Part shown: positions 11,783 to 24,440 of the stretch, one piece after another
How positions within the stretch are numbered: position 1 is the first letter of the stretch
Layout of the letters: each line of letters begins with the position of its first letter
The notes under the pieces: model-generated
What the model was told of the DNA's origin: nothing
The model's input: only the letters and a program-made list of their open reading frames with translations
Databases searched by the model: none
Made by a program: the position numbers and the translations under genes
Assembly: GCA_963920765.1 (NCBI GenBank)
Contig: OY987251.1
Location: 10,977,219 to 11,041,218, forward strand
Direction of reading: 5' to 3'
Length of the DNA stretch: 64,000 bases
Origin: Ulota crispa
Taxonomy: Eukaryota; Streptophyta; Bryopsida; Orthotrichales; Orthotrichaceae

Positions 11783-12777
11783 GTACTGCTTTTTTAATAA
11801 TTTACAAATAAAATAAAAAATAAAATAGAATTAGGTTAGGCAAGCTTGGTACTATTTATTCATGATGAAATCATGCTTAACCCTTAAATGACCAGAGGGC
11901 ATAGTATATATGTTGCGTATAATTGGCATTTGCTACCACTAAAAAGTTTTAATTTGGAATCTCATGTAGGTCACTAGAACTACTTTGATCTATTCTCCTA
12001 TTTTTTTGTTGATCTCAAATGTAGTAAAGGTGTGAATCTATTCCAAATACAAGAAAAACTCCTCATATTGTATTGGTTGCAACGACACACTTAGATATTT
12101 AGGGGTTAAGATTAGATGGAGCTTGAACACAAGAAAATTTAAGATTACAAAGATACATTGTAAGACATAAGTTACTCTATACTTATAACCCCATGAAAAC
12201 TCTAAAAAAAGTGTTTTATTTTATGACTTGAAATTTTTTAACACATGCATAAATACAATAATTATATATCTAGCTACCTTTATAGACTAAACCAATTTTT
12301 AGTTTATTTTCTTTCTTACTAACAAATAGGGGTTTGACCATAATACAAACAATATTTAGTTGAAAAACCATCCATCCTTTTAATAAAGTCTTAAATCAAA
12401 GATTTATGATGCTTATCCATCCCTTGACAATACTAGAAACTATAAAATACAATCTAATCCACAAAAAGTTTGAAAATCAAAACTTTAGATTTCCCTTGGT
12501 CCCTTTTGCCTAACAGAGAGTTTACTTGTAATCTTTAATCCCTCATGGCCCAAGGGGACCAAAACTGTCCCTTCTTGTTTGTAATTTGGGATGCCTAAAT
12601 TTTCTTCATGATTAATTACAATGATTTTTTTTTAAAAGTTCTTGTTGAAGTCTTGTTTTGGTATCAAACGTCTAATTTTGAAAATGACTAATTATGATTT
12701 TCTTATTTAAGATTTTGAGCAAAGGTGTCCATTGCAAATCTTCACTTTCTAGTGTTGAGAGCTCTTGGAAATGAGCC
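11783..12777. other. No gene seen
   Basis: AT-rich spacer between CACTA element A and the MITE that hosts element C. No coding exon, RNA gene or clear repeat was recognised. Confidence 0.6.
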
Positions 12778-12779
12778 TA

Positions 12780-13135
12780 CAGTACCGCAACCTACAAGCT
12801 GTTTTTGTTTGCCCTCTTTTAAGTTTCAAAAATCAAGGCATTTTATAGAATAAAATCAGCATTTTACAATCTTGTATCACTATCATTTACTCCATACTCA
12901 ATTCCAATCAAGCATACTAGATTTGAGTTTCAAAAAACAAAAAACTCTACTTTTTGTGAATTATTTTACATCATATTCATGATTTTGTGTGATAAATAAT
13001 TAAAAGAAATTGGTGATGAATTTTTGAGATTTGATTGCGTGGATGTGCAAGAAACATCCATATGCACATCTTTCCTTCTAACAAGCATCTCCAAAAAGTT
13101 TAAAATTTCCTTCTATGTAGATTTTAATGCTAAAG
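12780..13135. mobile_element. Left part of MITE split by CACTA element C
   Basis: The left arm of an 884-bp palindromic MITE, whose remainder is 47,656-48,183. It starts CAGTACCGCAACCTACAAGC next to TA (12,778-12,779). It is an inverted copy of 47,820-48,183 and a homologue of the intact element at 60,082-60,951. It stops at the AAG target duplication of element C (13,133-13,135). Joining its end to the base after the second AAG restores an uninterrupted arm, which confirms the insertion point. Confidence 0.9.
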
Positions 13136-14058
13136 CACTAGAAGGTGAGGTGACCATAACGACTAAAAATTGACAGAAACATGACCGTACTGACAAAAAT
13201 GATGTCCTTGTCATTTCCTTTGTCACTATGGTTGTCAATTTATAAAAAATTAACAAATTCCACTTTTTCAGGGAATTACAAGGACAGAGACAGTCCAAAC
13301 TAGAAAGATCTCGAAAGGGAAAAAAGTCAAAATTCCTCGCAATTTCCTTCTCTTGTTTCAAATGCGGTTTCCGAGCACCTTTACCATAAGAAATTAAAAA
13401 AAATAAATACAATATTCAAAAAAAACTTGAAACTTGATCCCAGTGTATATCATTATGTGAAAACAAGTTACTCTTCAACTTTGTACACATAACCCACGGT
13501 AGTTTATTTATTACTTGTTGGACCCACTTTGAGAAACCTACGGGAATATTCATACACGCGGGCATGCCCAAATCATATTGTATAGTGCATCTCTATCAAG
13601 CCTGTTCATGGTGTATTACTCCTGACTGTCCTCACTCCCTAAATTACTGCTACTTTCAACAGGAGATTCTCTTGCTGCCAAGGTTTCAACGGACGGTGTT
13701 GATGTAAATCGTTCTCTTCTACGCTTTTGTACGGGGTTACTACAACCTTCATCCATCATTCTCCATTCCTCCTCTCCTTCGCTGGAATGATGATTATCAT
13801 CTCCTAGGGGTCCCGTATTCTGTGCTCCACCTTGTGCACGACCGATATGATGTCCTCTTTTGGCCCCCTTTCAACGGTGACTGGTGTCGTCGGGTTGAGG
13901 AAAATCCCCCTTCCTACATCGTGTCCACATCCACTTGGACATCCTTGGTGTAGTCTTCCTCCACTTCAACCCTTGCTTGCCGTGAGGGTTTCCTAGAATG
14001 CCACATTCCTCCCCGTTCTAGGCACCGTTTGTGAATTGTCATGAACTTCTGTTTCTAG

Positions 14059-14838
14059 TCAAAGTCCCACATAATCCTTGTCGTGTCCCATGTTGAACAA
14101 GCATTCTGAGTTGTTGTCTTCATCAGTGTTGGGTAAAACCCTTTTACCTTGAACCTCCTTCCTCAACACAATTTTCCAGCTTGCGCTTTTTTCTATGTTG
14201 CTATAAAAAACCTGTTCAACGTGTCTTGGAAAAGCAAAGCTATCAATACAATTAGATCTTGCTCTCCTCTCAAAGTTAGCCATTGTGAAGCCCCACCTGT
14301 CCCTTTTAATTGTGGCATTCTCTCCCCTGTAGTTAGCCTTCACGAAGTTGCACACCATTACAACCAGACAATAACCCCTATAATCCAACTCCAAAATCTT
14401 GACTAAATGGCCAACATATTCAACATTGGCGGTCATTGGGTGAAGATCCATCCTACCGTTCCTGCAAACTTGAGTGAATACTATAGCAACTCCACTGTTT
14501 GTTGTTCTCATACTCATTTTAGCGTTGAATACCCTATAATGAGTGCCATAAGCAAACATGGATTTGTAAGCACTGGCTATAGGAAGAGGACCCTTCACCG
14601 TGTCTTGAATGTTGACGTCCACATTCACCCCTGATTGCATATCGTGTCTAACTTTTTCAGCCGCCCATTCTGCAAAATTTGGTAACAAATGTAAGGCTTC
14701 TGGATAGGCAAATCTTGGTCTCCTCCCTCGTCCAGAATTTTCAAGTTGAAACTGCTGTCTATGACGGACGCGGTTATGCACCGCTTCTTCATACCTCTTG
14801 CAAAAATAGTGTGCACTCCATGAGAAATTAATTGTCAA
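14059..14838 (-). CDS. DUF4216-type C-terminal exon of element C transposase
   Basis: A 259-codon open frame on the minus strand. It begins at a TTG rather than an ATG, so it is likely an exon opening at an upstream splice site. It resembles the DUF4216 domain found downstream of the catalytic part of plant TNP2 transposases. The recognisable part runs from EYVGHLVKILELDYRGY through a Trp/Phe-rich stretch (RDRWGFTMANFERRA) to DSFAFPRHVEQVFYSNIEK and a final SWKIVLRK block. The N-terminal part (RYEEAVHNRVRHRQQF, LPNFAEWAAEKV) is typical of the linker before it. It is the least damaged piece of this transposase. A further tail with a basic KRRRER cluster may lie at about 13,625-13,930. Confidence 0.75.
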   Translation of the reverse strand: MTINFSWSAHYFCKRYEEAVHNRVRHRQQFQLENSGRGRRPRFAYPEALHLLPNFAEWAAEKVRHDMQSGVNVDVNIQDTVKGPLPIASAYKSMFAYGTHYRVFNAKMSMRTTNSGVAIVFTQVCRNGRMDLHPMTANVEYVGHLVKILELDYRGYCLVVMVCNFVKANYRGENATIKRDRWGFTMANFERRARSNCIDSFAFPRHVEQVFYSNIEKSASWKIVLRKEVQGKRVLPNTDEDNNSECLFNMGHDKDYVGL

Positions 14839-16640
14839 GCATAAGCCCCGTCACATCATACTCATCGATAATTACATGTTTGCTCAACAGAGCCAGTAAT
14901 GTCATACTCTTGCAGTGAAGATACCAGAACAATCTTCAATTCAATTCTGGACCCCTTTCAATTAATCTCTTTGTAAAGCATAGCTGAATACAAAGGTTTC
15001 TCTTTGACCTCTATGCCATCCCTATGAAGCTACAATTGAGGTATGTCTGTATTAATTTTCATTGAATACCATATGGGACAGAAAAGATTTAGTCAGACTC
15101 ATGTGTCGTGCATGGATAGGTAGTGCAACCGTTGACTACCGTGAAAATACTCATTCTGGAAAGTCATCTGTTTTGACCTTGACTCTCACATCAATTTATT
15201 CAATGAATGAAACAATTTCACTATGACTCCCCTTCATACATTTCCATTTCAACTTCAGCATTCCACTCAATCTCCAACATGGCATCCTTTGAGTCATAAT
15301 GTAATTAAACATTACAACTATACTCTCATTTGTTTGGTATGAGAATAGAAAAACATGATTTTACAGTTTGTGGACCCCCACCAAGAGAACCCAACCACCC
15401 AGTCACCACCAACCACCACCTCCTTGTCTCTTGTTTGATCAATAACTCTTGATTTTTATTTTAACAAAACACGTGGGAATACAAACCTTTAGGACACCAT
15501 CTTCATGGCCACATAATAATGTGTGCCACATATTTCTTTGGCTCAATCACTCTATTAACAAGTGATGATATAAATTCTCAAAGTTTAAAAAAATATACTG
15601 ACTAGGCACTCGGACAACCCCCCGTTAGACATACTGTACTTCATTCACCACTAGAAATTTACTTACACAATACTGCTGAATATTGTAATATGATTATTAT
15701 GCTTCATGTTGATAATGTACTTTATCAAAGCAATAATTTATACTAACATTGACAATCAGTAATCTTCAAAGGAATCATAGGTTTAGGGAGTATTGGACTG
15801 CAGGTCTGAATTCGGGCCTCCAGTTCTTGCTGAACACTTATTCTTTCATTATAAAATCTGTTAAACTAAACATTGTATTCAAGTACATGAATTCATAATT
15901 TATAAATAATTTCATCCTATACCATGTCATTACTTTGTATTTGCGGGCCCTATTACTCTAGGATGATGTCTTTTTTATTTTTTTTTGCCCTGATTAAAAA
16001 TACTGTGTTAATTCCTTCATTACATACATGTATTTTATATCCTTACATGACATCCATTAATCATTTCACTTACTAATTTAAAACATTACGAACTTTGAAT
16101 TACTGTCACTTGGAAGACGGATTGTATTTTGTTCTCTTCTTCTTATAGTAACTAATAGCAATCTAATCATTTCAGCAATTACTTAGTTCCATTACTGAAG
16201 CCACTTATGCTGAGTCACAATGACATCATCTGGCACTGCCTACAATATACATACAACATACATAGAAAGTCTTGTAGTGTGCTCTTTACATCGGCAACTG
16301 TTTCGTACATGATTGTTCTAGTCTACTGTTTTATAAACATATTTACAGGGAATGAGAATGATAAGTTACCTCTTGTACGACTCCATGTGGATGGTATTGT
16401 CTAACACAAAGCCATGAATGAGTTTTTTGAATTCTCCATCCATCACTCTGTTGAACTTGTTGCCCTCCAGTACTTCATCTACCATTGTTGGTTCTTCCTC
16501 TTCATCCCATGCTCTTCTCCTGGATGGAGTGTACTAAAAGAGATACTCTGTCATGAAGCCCACAGACTTGTCCCTTGTGTATCCACATGCCATGCTCCCC
16601 TCTAGCTTTGCCTTGTTCTTAACATACCCCTTTAGAACCT
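14839..16640. other. Inter-exon DNA of element C transposase
   Basis: AT-rich sequence between the DUF4216 exon and the DUF4218 exon. No recognisable protein block was found. CACTAG at 15,647 was considered as an end and rejected. Confidence 0.55.
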
Positions 16641-17289
16641 TCATGAACCTCTCAAATGGTTACATCCACCGAGTATGGACTGGGCCACACATAAACAATT
16701 CCTATACTAAGTGCAACTACAAGTGCATCATAATAACAAATATGGAAGGTGGAAATACCTTCTCTAAAATGCACATGGTCTCTGCAACCTCCTCTAACAT
16801 GTGGTCTTTCATGTCAGAATCCACCACCTTTGCACATAACTTCCGAAAAAGCCTGCTCACCCTCATAACTGCTCCCTTGACGGTAGGGTTCCCGACATTC
16901 CTCAAACATAGGGGTAGGACTTGCCCCATAAGAATGTGGTAATCATGTGTCTTTAGACCTTTCAATTTACCATCTTGGATCCTTTGGCTCAAAGGCGTCA
17001 CATAATTAGAAGAGAATTTGAGCTTCCACAATGTAGACAAGAACTGTACCTACTCCTCTTTTGTTAGTACGTATGTAGCGTCAGGCATGAAGTATATCAA
17101 TCCATTTGGATTTGGCTGCAATTGAAGATGTGGGCAAATATTCCTTACCCTCATGTCCTCCCTAGATTTCACAATGTCCGTCTCACCAAATAGAGTCTTC
17201 AATACGTTTTTACACACGTTTTTCTCTACGTGCATAGTCTCCAATGTATAACACAGAGGTAGGAGCTGCATTGCCAGGGTAGTCAATAG

Positions 17290-19610
17290 TCAGTAAAAGT
17301 TTTACAAATATATAGTACGTACTATATAAATGAATCATATCACAACAGTAGAACAAGTGAATATATTGGCATAATACCATCCATGTGCATTATTCTACAC
17401 TACTATTTCACGTTGTATTAATCTTACAAACATTCCACACTTATACTCAGTCAGGGTTAATAGAATATAGCCTATTTCATCTACATACGGTAATCTGTAT
17501 TGTCCAGTACAACTCTAACTAGTAATATGCATATATTTTGCAAATATATGTATGTAAATCACAAACTACTGACAATGTATTGATTCACTCTGTTAAACAA
17601 TGCATCCCCTCATTTGTAGTCTAATGTTATTTGTATAAGATTTTGAAAATATCAATAATATTGAGGTACTAAAGTTTAGGGTCCATAATCAATTACTTCA
17701 CACATGCTCTAAACATCTAAGCACCAACTCCAGACTTCATTCATTACTTCATGACATTCCTTAAGAATCATTGCAAAAGTATAGAAATAAAAAAAAATAC
17801 AAACATACGTCACATTGACTAGTAATTTACAACATTGATTTACAAAACACCATGGAATTCTATACAACCTGAACAAGTTCAAAACCTGCATGGTTGTGAC
17901 TTTCAACACATTACACATTGCATATTTGATTAATACTACTGCCTAGTCATAATAGATCAAGAACATAAAATTAATTGAATATACCACACATATTCTTACA
18001 TGTCATTATTAAGTAATTCATACCTGAAACTTTGTAACTCACTCCTTCTAATCTTTGTACTTGGTCTGTATTTGAAAATACAAGTCAACAGTGCAACAGA
18101 GACAGTGAATTAAATTAACGATACTGCTAATGACATATACCATTTTCTGTAATGTTCTTTGCATGCACATAAGATTACAAACATTACCTACATCCAACAG
18201 TTTTACAAACCCAATATTAGGTCCAGCAAATTTATAACTTCAACATATAACTCCTTTCTGCAATGTGTACTTATGCTTCCATAATACACAACCAATTGAC
18301 AGGAAGAATTCATTAAGTCCGACACTTCGGTAGCTCAGTATAGTGGGCATCTATCTTAAACTACAACTATGTTACAAATGAAAATGAAATAATTTTTTCC
18401 ACACTACTAAAACATCATGGACCAAATCAATCATTGGCCCATGTTCCTTACTTTCATTTAACAATGTCATGTTACACCGTAATTTTGGATAAACAGAGTA
18501 CACTATATTATTATTGCACATTAGATTTTCCGTCATTTTTTCTGGCATATACTTATGACTATGTGAGTATCACATTAACATCCACTTCTGTATTTGCCAC
18601 CTCAGCAATTAAATTGGGAAAACACAACAGCTTCTGCACTAGAATATTGAGTGTTTTTGAAAGACTTCTTATCTCTTCAACATACTTTTTGATGATTTTT
18701 TTTCTTCCTCCTTTAAATACTTATATACCAATAATGACTGAACTTGAACACTGACTTCATGTGACCAACAACTTATCCTAAATCTACACTATTTACTAAC
18801 AACCATACTAAAAAGTATTTTTCCTTTGATACCAGATTATCCTTCTCCATTGAATCTTGGATTTTTGATTTCAATAACAGGAAAAGATATTAAAAAAATC
18901 CACAGCACCATTAATGATATATGAAAATATTAGGCTACATGTTGTCGTACTTACAATGACTCTTATGATAGCTATATGAGTTTACTACAAAACAATAAAA
19001 AAAAAAAAAAAAAAAAAACTGTAATACATTGTCAAACAAAATATTAAAAAAATGCCACGTACTTACACAAGAATTCTTAACCTGTCTAGCACCATATACT
19101 TATTCAACCACATTATGCAAAATGTACTCATAAAATTAAATCATACAATTCAATATTAAAGAAATTTACTGATCCTTAAAGGATCACTGATTGACAAGTG
19201 ACACTTCAAACTGAAATAATATATTCACAATCTTATGGAAATGTTTTTCCAAATGAGGTACTTATCACTCCACACATACCTTAAGTAACTGTAATTATCA
19301 CAATGAATTCTACATATTTATATCAAGAATCCTAATCATCAACAACTTCAAACTAATATTTTTGAATATCGTAATTCTAGTATGGAGTTCTGGACATTTC
19401 ATATTTTCATAGCACACAATTCCTTCATATTTAAATTTCATTTTTTCATAATAAAAAAACACACTTACTACATATATACTTTCATACATATTTCAATATA
19501 CTGTGCTCACATATTTGGAATTGTGAAATTATAAACCTTGAACATGTTAGGCCAATTGCAAATAAACAAATCCAAAGAAACAATGTTTAAAAGGGAAAGG
19601 AAGTGAAGAG
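17290..19610. other. Large intron-like gap in element C transposase
   Basis: AT-rich DNA between TNP2 blocks (d/e) and (e/f). A GTATGTATTC donor follows the LPYW codons near 19,615 and a CAATGCAG acceptor precedes the LLPLCYTLE block near 17,270, so the gap behaves like an intron of about 2.3 kb. It includes a 22-base A run at 18,997-19,018. A plus-strand 106-codon frame at 18,434 has no recognisable similarity. Confidence 0.6.
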
Positions 19611-21246
19611 AATACATACCAACCAATATGGTAATTGATAGAAGACACTAACCCTCTTAACGCCTGTTGTTTTTAGTGGGTCATTTTTAGTGGGTTGTTT
19701 TTAGTGGGTCGTTTTTGGCATTAGCACGTCCCCCACAGTCCAAATATCTTTGCCTCTATGCTCCACGCTCATTTACATTGGTTCCAATTTGACGGATTGG
19801 CCAATCCCTAAATTTGCATTTGCCATCAAAATCCGCCCGATTGCTCCTCCACCTATGATTTTGAGGTAACCATTTGCAATGCCCCAAATACAACATCTTG
19901 TCTGCTTCATTGGAATGCTCCACAACAATCTTAGGACCACAAATGGGACAACCAGCGTATCCCTTGCCAACTTGCCCTGACACAAGAGTGTATGCCGGGA
20001 AATCATTGATGGTCCAGAGCAAAATACCGTGGAGCTTGAAATGTTGCTGTGGCTCGATAGGTTTTGACTTGTTAATAGCACTCACCCCCCTCCATAGTTT
20101 CTTCAGGTCATTAACTACGGGTTGAAGGAAAACATTGATGTTGTTTTTTGTTGGCGTTAATGATCCCGGTATTAACAAAGTTAGCGACATAAAAAACCGC
20201 TTCGTCACTAAGTACGGTGGGAGGTTGTACAGTATCGTTAAAACTGGCTAGACAGAGTGTTTGCTTGAATGTAAATTGTGGGGATTGACGCCGTCCAGGG
20301 AAATGCCCATCCTAATATTTTGATCCTTTCTAGCAAATGCTAGAAATGTTTGTTCAAAAAAACCCCACTGTGGACTATCCACTATAGACCTCATCTTCCT
20401 ATCATTTGAGTGGTTATCTTTGTGCCAAGTTAGATGCTAGGCAATCTCAGGGCATCTGTACAACCTCCTTAGTCTCTTAATGATAGAGAAGAATCTCAAA
20501 ACCCTAACAAGAACAATCTTTGACCCTTGGATGTATTGTGACTTATGACATGATGGACATTCAATAGACTCTTGTTCTCTTTCCAATACAGTGTCTGACC
20601 GCATTCACAATAGTGAATGGTCTCATCTGCTAGACCTCTAGTTTCATGAGAAGGTTTTTTAGTTCGTAGGAGTTTTTTGGACACTTATTCCCTGCCGGTT
20701 AGACATCATATTTAAGGAACTTAAGGATTTCATCTAAGCAACGATGACTGATCGAGAACAATAGGCACAACAACATCAGAACAATGCTAAATTGTAAGCA
20801 ATTAGTAGTTGCTCTAGGATATAACGGCTCTCTTGCACCACAAATTAGTGCAATTAAGAGGTTATTATCTATGTCTTCCTTTGCTGCAGGCAAGTCTTCA
20901 AAATCGATTGCAGTGCCATCAATTTCAGATCCAGACTCATGAATCTCGTCTATTCAATTGAAAGAGTTTTGAACCATTTCTTCCAAATTAATGGTCGGGT
21001 CCACCTGGTCATTGTCCAAAGAGTCAGATGTATTGCTGTCAATGAAAAAGTCATCTCCAGTTGAAGGATGACCGTCATTGTCCTTGTCCTCAATTGCATT
21101 GGCTGTATACAAGTCGTTCACATGCATTATGTATACACAAATATGACGTTAGGACACGGTACATTTGATGTCCTTGGTACAATATTTGTCAAAGAGGCTA
21201 TGACAGACCTAAATTAATTAATGTTAAAATTTACAAGATAACACAC

Positions 21247-21249
<3 letters not shown>

Positions 21250-21323
<74 letters not shown>

Positions 21324-21335
21324 GTGTGTGTGTGT
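21250..21335. repeat. (TA)n/(TG)n microsatellite
   Basis: About 68 bp of uninterrupted TA dinucleotides, then GTATATG and a short (TG)n run. It sits between the N-terminal zinc-finger-like exon and the acidic exon of the element C transposase. Confidence 0.97.
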
Positions 21336-23451
21336 TTTTTAAATGTGTACATGCAAGAACAAGGTAAATAGCATTCAGTGTGAAAATTTATTAAAACATT
21401 ACACGTAATGAAAAAAATCTAGTACAATGTAAGCCTTAGTAAGGCTGGTATTGTAACATATTTTTAAAAAAACATAAAAGTAATTACTTTTTATAATTAT
21501 GTATGCTACTATCAAAGAGAGCACACGAAGATTAATTTAAAGTGTGTAGATTCATACAAATCATAATTATTAACATGGGAAATGCATTACTTAATATTGG
21601 ATATACTAGAATGTGTGATGACTTCTACATTCAAACATATTATGACTCATGACTCTCTAGGATTTGATGTAAGAATTATGAGATGCATGAGTAAGATGAA
21701 AAGAACTAACAGTAAAATAAACATTGTATTCTTATAAAAAATTGTTACGGAGAGACACTACAAACTGTCCATGACGTAATGCCACAATGATTTTTCATTT
21801 TCATATATAGGCTTATTAAATGTTGTATGGTGTAGAAATTAGGTCATATTATCTTAATATTTCTTTTACACCTGCGTAAGTGTACTCAATAAAGAAAAAA
21901 ATAGCAATTCCTACGTTTATGGAGTAGTAAAAAGAACAGTAGCAAATGTATTCAATCAAAAACAAAGGTGGATACACAAACGTGGATAGCAATGAGTTAC
22001 TTACTAAGAGTGGCTCCACTAGAAAAATATCACAACCATATAGTTGATGGTGGCGTTGTACAATGTTGCGTGGCTGAATTATCAGTCCATGGCACTTGTG
22101 GCAATTGCATTTGTAGCTCTCCACTTTGTCTTGGCAAGCAATTACAAGTTCAATGTGGTAAGCCCGGTTGAGGCGGGAAGTGTCTATGCTGTCACTAGTA
22201 AAAATCAAGCAAAAAACAACTATATACAACTGTCCTTATAGTTGTTTAGGGCACAAACGACTGTGGTAGGACACAAACAATTGTGGTAAGACACAAACTA
22301 TTGTGGCAGCCGCAAGACCTCTTTTGTTGCAGCATAGTTATTTTGAACCTATAGTTTAGGACATGTTGGATAGTATCTAAGACTGCGATACTTTTCATTT
22401 GTATGCTAGAGAATTGTTCATCATTGTCAATATGTTCATTTTTTCATGGACACGGACCTAAGTGCCCGAGTTTCTTTGGCGCGGCACAGAAAAATATGGA
22501 ACTTACTAGCCTACACAGAGTTTTCTAGCTCGTACTGACCTGCTATTAAGACCCTGCTCTTCCACGCATTCAACAAGGGGTTTGAGAAGTATGTGCTGAA
22601 TTATAGATACTGCACAATGCTAATGGTATAGATTGACATAAATATGGTAAGTTCACAATATTATCACCTGCCGCCTTATGAGTTTAGTTGCAATAGCGTA
22701 GTACAATTCATGTGTTGTTGTTTATTAGTCTTTAAGAATGATTATATGTTGTGCATACTCTTGCATGCACACTCTGCATTTGTTCCTTTTTTTGCTTAGT
22801 AGTTGTACATATTTCTTTGTTTGTAACTATTACTAATTACATCTTTAGTACAACTGTAGGACCACCGAGGAAGCTATAAAATTAGTAAGCTTTGTCTTGG
22901 CAACTACTACCATTTCCATAAATTGATGTTATACCTGTATTACAAGTTTTGTTCTAGTTAGAACACAATTGCTAAGCAGTTGCCCTTCTTTTAGTTAGAG
23001 AACTACCGTATTAACACATCAGTTGTACTAGAGTTGCTTTGTAGATACCAGATAGTACTAGTTTGGTACTACAGAAGTTAGGAGGCAGTCGTTGTTTAGT
23101 TGCAGTACAAGAGAAGGCCATGACAATTTAGTTATTTCAAAGTTTGTAAGAAGACGCTACATAGTTTTGGTTCAACATGGAGGAAGTTAGTGGGCAGATG
23201 CATCATAGTTGTAAAAAGGGCACCAGTTAATTAGAGAAGGGTTGCTTGCCAATGCTATGGAAGTAAGTAGTCAGTTCCAACGCCATTGCAAATAATGTGG
23301 ATCTACTCACGTAATAGTCCAATCCCCTATTAATATGGATGCTAAAATGATTGTATTTAAAGGCACTGACTCTGCAATTACTAAAATACGTCTTGTACAC
23401 TAAAATGATTTATACATACGAGTTGCATTCTGGAAGCACAAAACACTCATG

Positions 23452-23640
23452 TGCTGTAGATATGAAAACCACTACTATACTTAGACAGCACTCAAACACC
23501 TCTGCTACGTATGGAGCAATACTATAAATCCGTTGCTATATATAAGGCAATACTTGAAATCTAGTGCTACATATAGAGCAATACTATAAGTCCTTTGCTA
23601 TACATAAGATAGTATTTGAAATCCTTTGCTATAGATAGTG
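23452..23640. repeat. 62-bp tandem repeat in element B
   Basis: About three diverged direct copies, with GAGCAATACTATAA anchored at 23,514 and 23,576. Units alternate between TTGCTATATATAAGGCAATA-like and TGCTACATATAGAGCAATA-like halves, so there is also a half-unit periodicity. Confidence 0.7.
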
Positions 23641-23741
23641 CAATACGGTACTTGAACTATTAGTAATATGTTTGTGTAATCATTGAAAAAACCTAATGTA
23701 TGCTTGTTCAAATATCAAAACAATTGGACAATAATCCTTAT

Positions 23742-23906
23742 TGCTTCAACAAGCCAACTTTATCAAACTCTGCTGCTTCAACAAGGCAACTTTTATGGAA
23801 CTCTTCTGCTGCAACAAGTCAGCTTTATTGAACTTTGCTGCTTCAATGAGCCAACTTTTATCCAACTTTTTTGCTTTAACGAGGCAGCTTTAACTAACCT
23901 TGCTAT
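23742..23906. repeat. 33-bp minisatellite, five copies
   Basis: The motif TGCTTCAACAAGCCAACTTT and variants occurs at 23,742, 23,774, 23,807, 23,839 and 23,872, with spacing 32-33 bp. A frame through it reads an 11-residue hydrophobic repeat, but neighbouring sequence gives no support for it being translated. Confidence 0.8.
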
Positions 23907-24169
23907 TCAAGAATCCAGCTTCGTGAATTTCTGATCCCACAGTGTATTTATCTGTATTACATCTCTCACAATCTTCTGATCGTCCGTTGCGTTTGAGCAT
24001 ATAAGAAGAACATTACCTTTCAAAAATTCCATAACATCCACCTTAAAGCAATTCTTCGGGATTAATTTGAAATGAACCTTGTCAACGCCTCCCAAACCGC
24101 TAACAATTCTACTTGTTGTCCTGATGGAAATCCCTCCATCATATAGATATTCGTTATTTATTTATATTT

Positions 24170-24440
24170 GTGTTGATACCCATAAATCAACAATCGAGAC
24201 AAAAGAGGTGGTTGTTGTGAAAATCACGGTTTGGTGACAGCGCAGTGGTCTTAGATTCCAGTGCGCTGCGTTGTTTTGTCACGTGCATAGCTCAAAGGGG
24301 TAGGTAGCGGATTGGTTGAGCCAATTTCCTGCCTCACTAGCTGCCAAGTTGTGGGCCGCCATTATCACTCAACGAGTCTAATGAGGTTCAAACTCAGACC
24401 GGCGGACGGCCAGAGACAACCGCTTCTCTAGCCAACCAAA
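24170..24440 (-). mobile_element. Possible tRNA-derived SINE in element B
   Basis: On the minus strand from about 24,438 there is an A-box-like TGGCTAGAGAAGCGG, followed about 39 bases later by a B-box-like AGTTTGAACCTC, close to tRNA promoter spacing. GC content is higher here than in the surrounding element. No A-tail, 3' end or target duplication could be defined. Chance occurrence is possible. Confidence 0.3.

Larger units (their letters stand above)
16640..22192 (-). pseudogene. TNP2: TNP2-type transposase of element C, inactivated
   Basis: Recognisable pieces in order on the minus strand. (a) 22,192-22,020: Zn-binding-like N-terminal exon with SRLNRAYHIELVIACQ, CNCHKCHG and RHHQLYG. 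(b) 21,070-20,693: acidic linker, then EPLYPRAT. (c) 20,684-20,496: ETIHYCECGQTLYWKENKS, the cysteine segment. (d) 20,480-19,756: core of the Transposase_21 family, with SPQWGFFEQTFLAFARKDQN, ISLDGVNPHN, SLTLLIPG, ILLWTINDFPAY and GCPICG. (e) a GVKRVSVFYQLPYW stretch near 19,620, then after an intron HVEKNVCKNVLKTLFG (17,286-17,050). (f) 17,040-16,640: DUF4218, with LKGLKTHDYHILM. Damage is clear: an in-frame stop within or between most blocks, including Trp-to-stop in the expected HSVWPV (20,270 region) and Tyr-to-stop in RWMYPFERF (16,665 region), plus frameshifts near 20,690 and 20,490. Element B interrupts block (a) at 22,192. It cannot encode a working transposase. Confidence 0.88.

Noticed and set aside
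15647..15665. CACTAG at 15,647 as a transposon end
   Set aside because: It lies inside the transposase gene of element C and has no partner end with a matching trinucleotide.
18434..18754. 106-codon plus-strand frame
   Set aside because: It lies in an intron of the element C transposase, is AT-rich and shows no recognisable domain.
22017..22040. CACTAGAAAAAT at 22,017 as a CACTA end
   Set aside because: No inverted partner or duplication was found, and the position falls in the N-terminal TNP2 exon.
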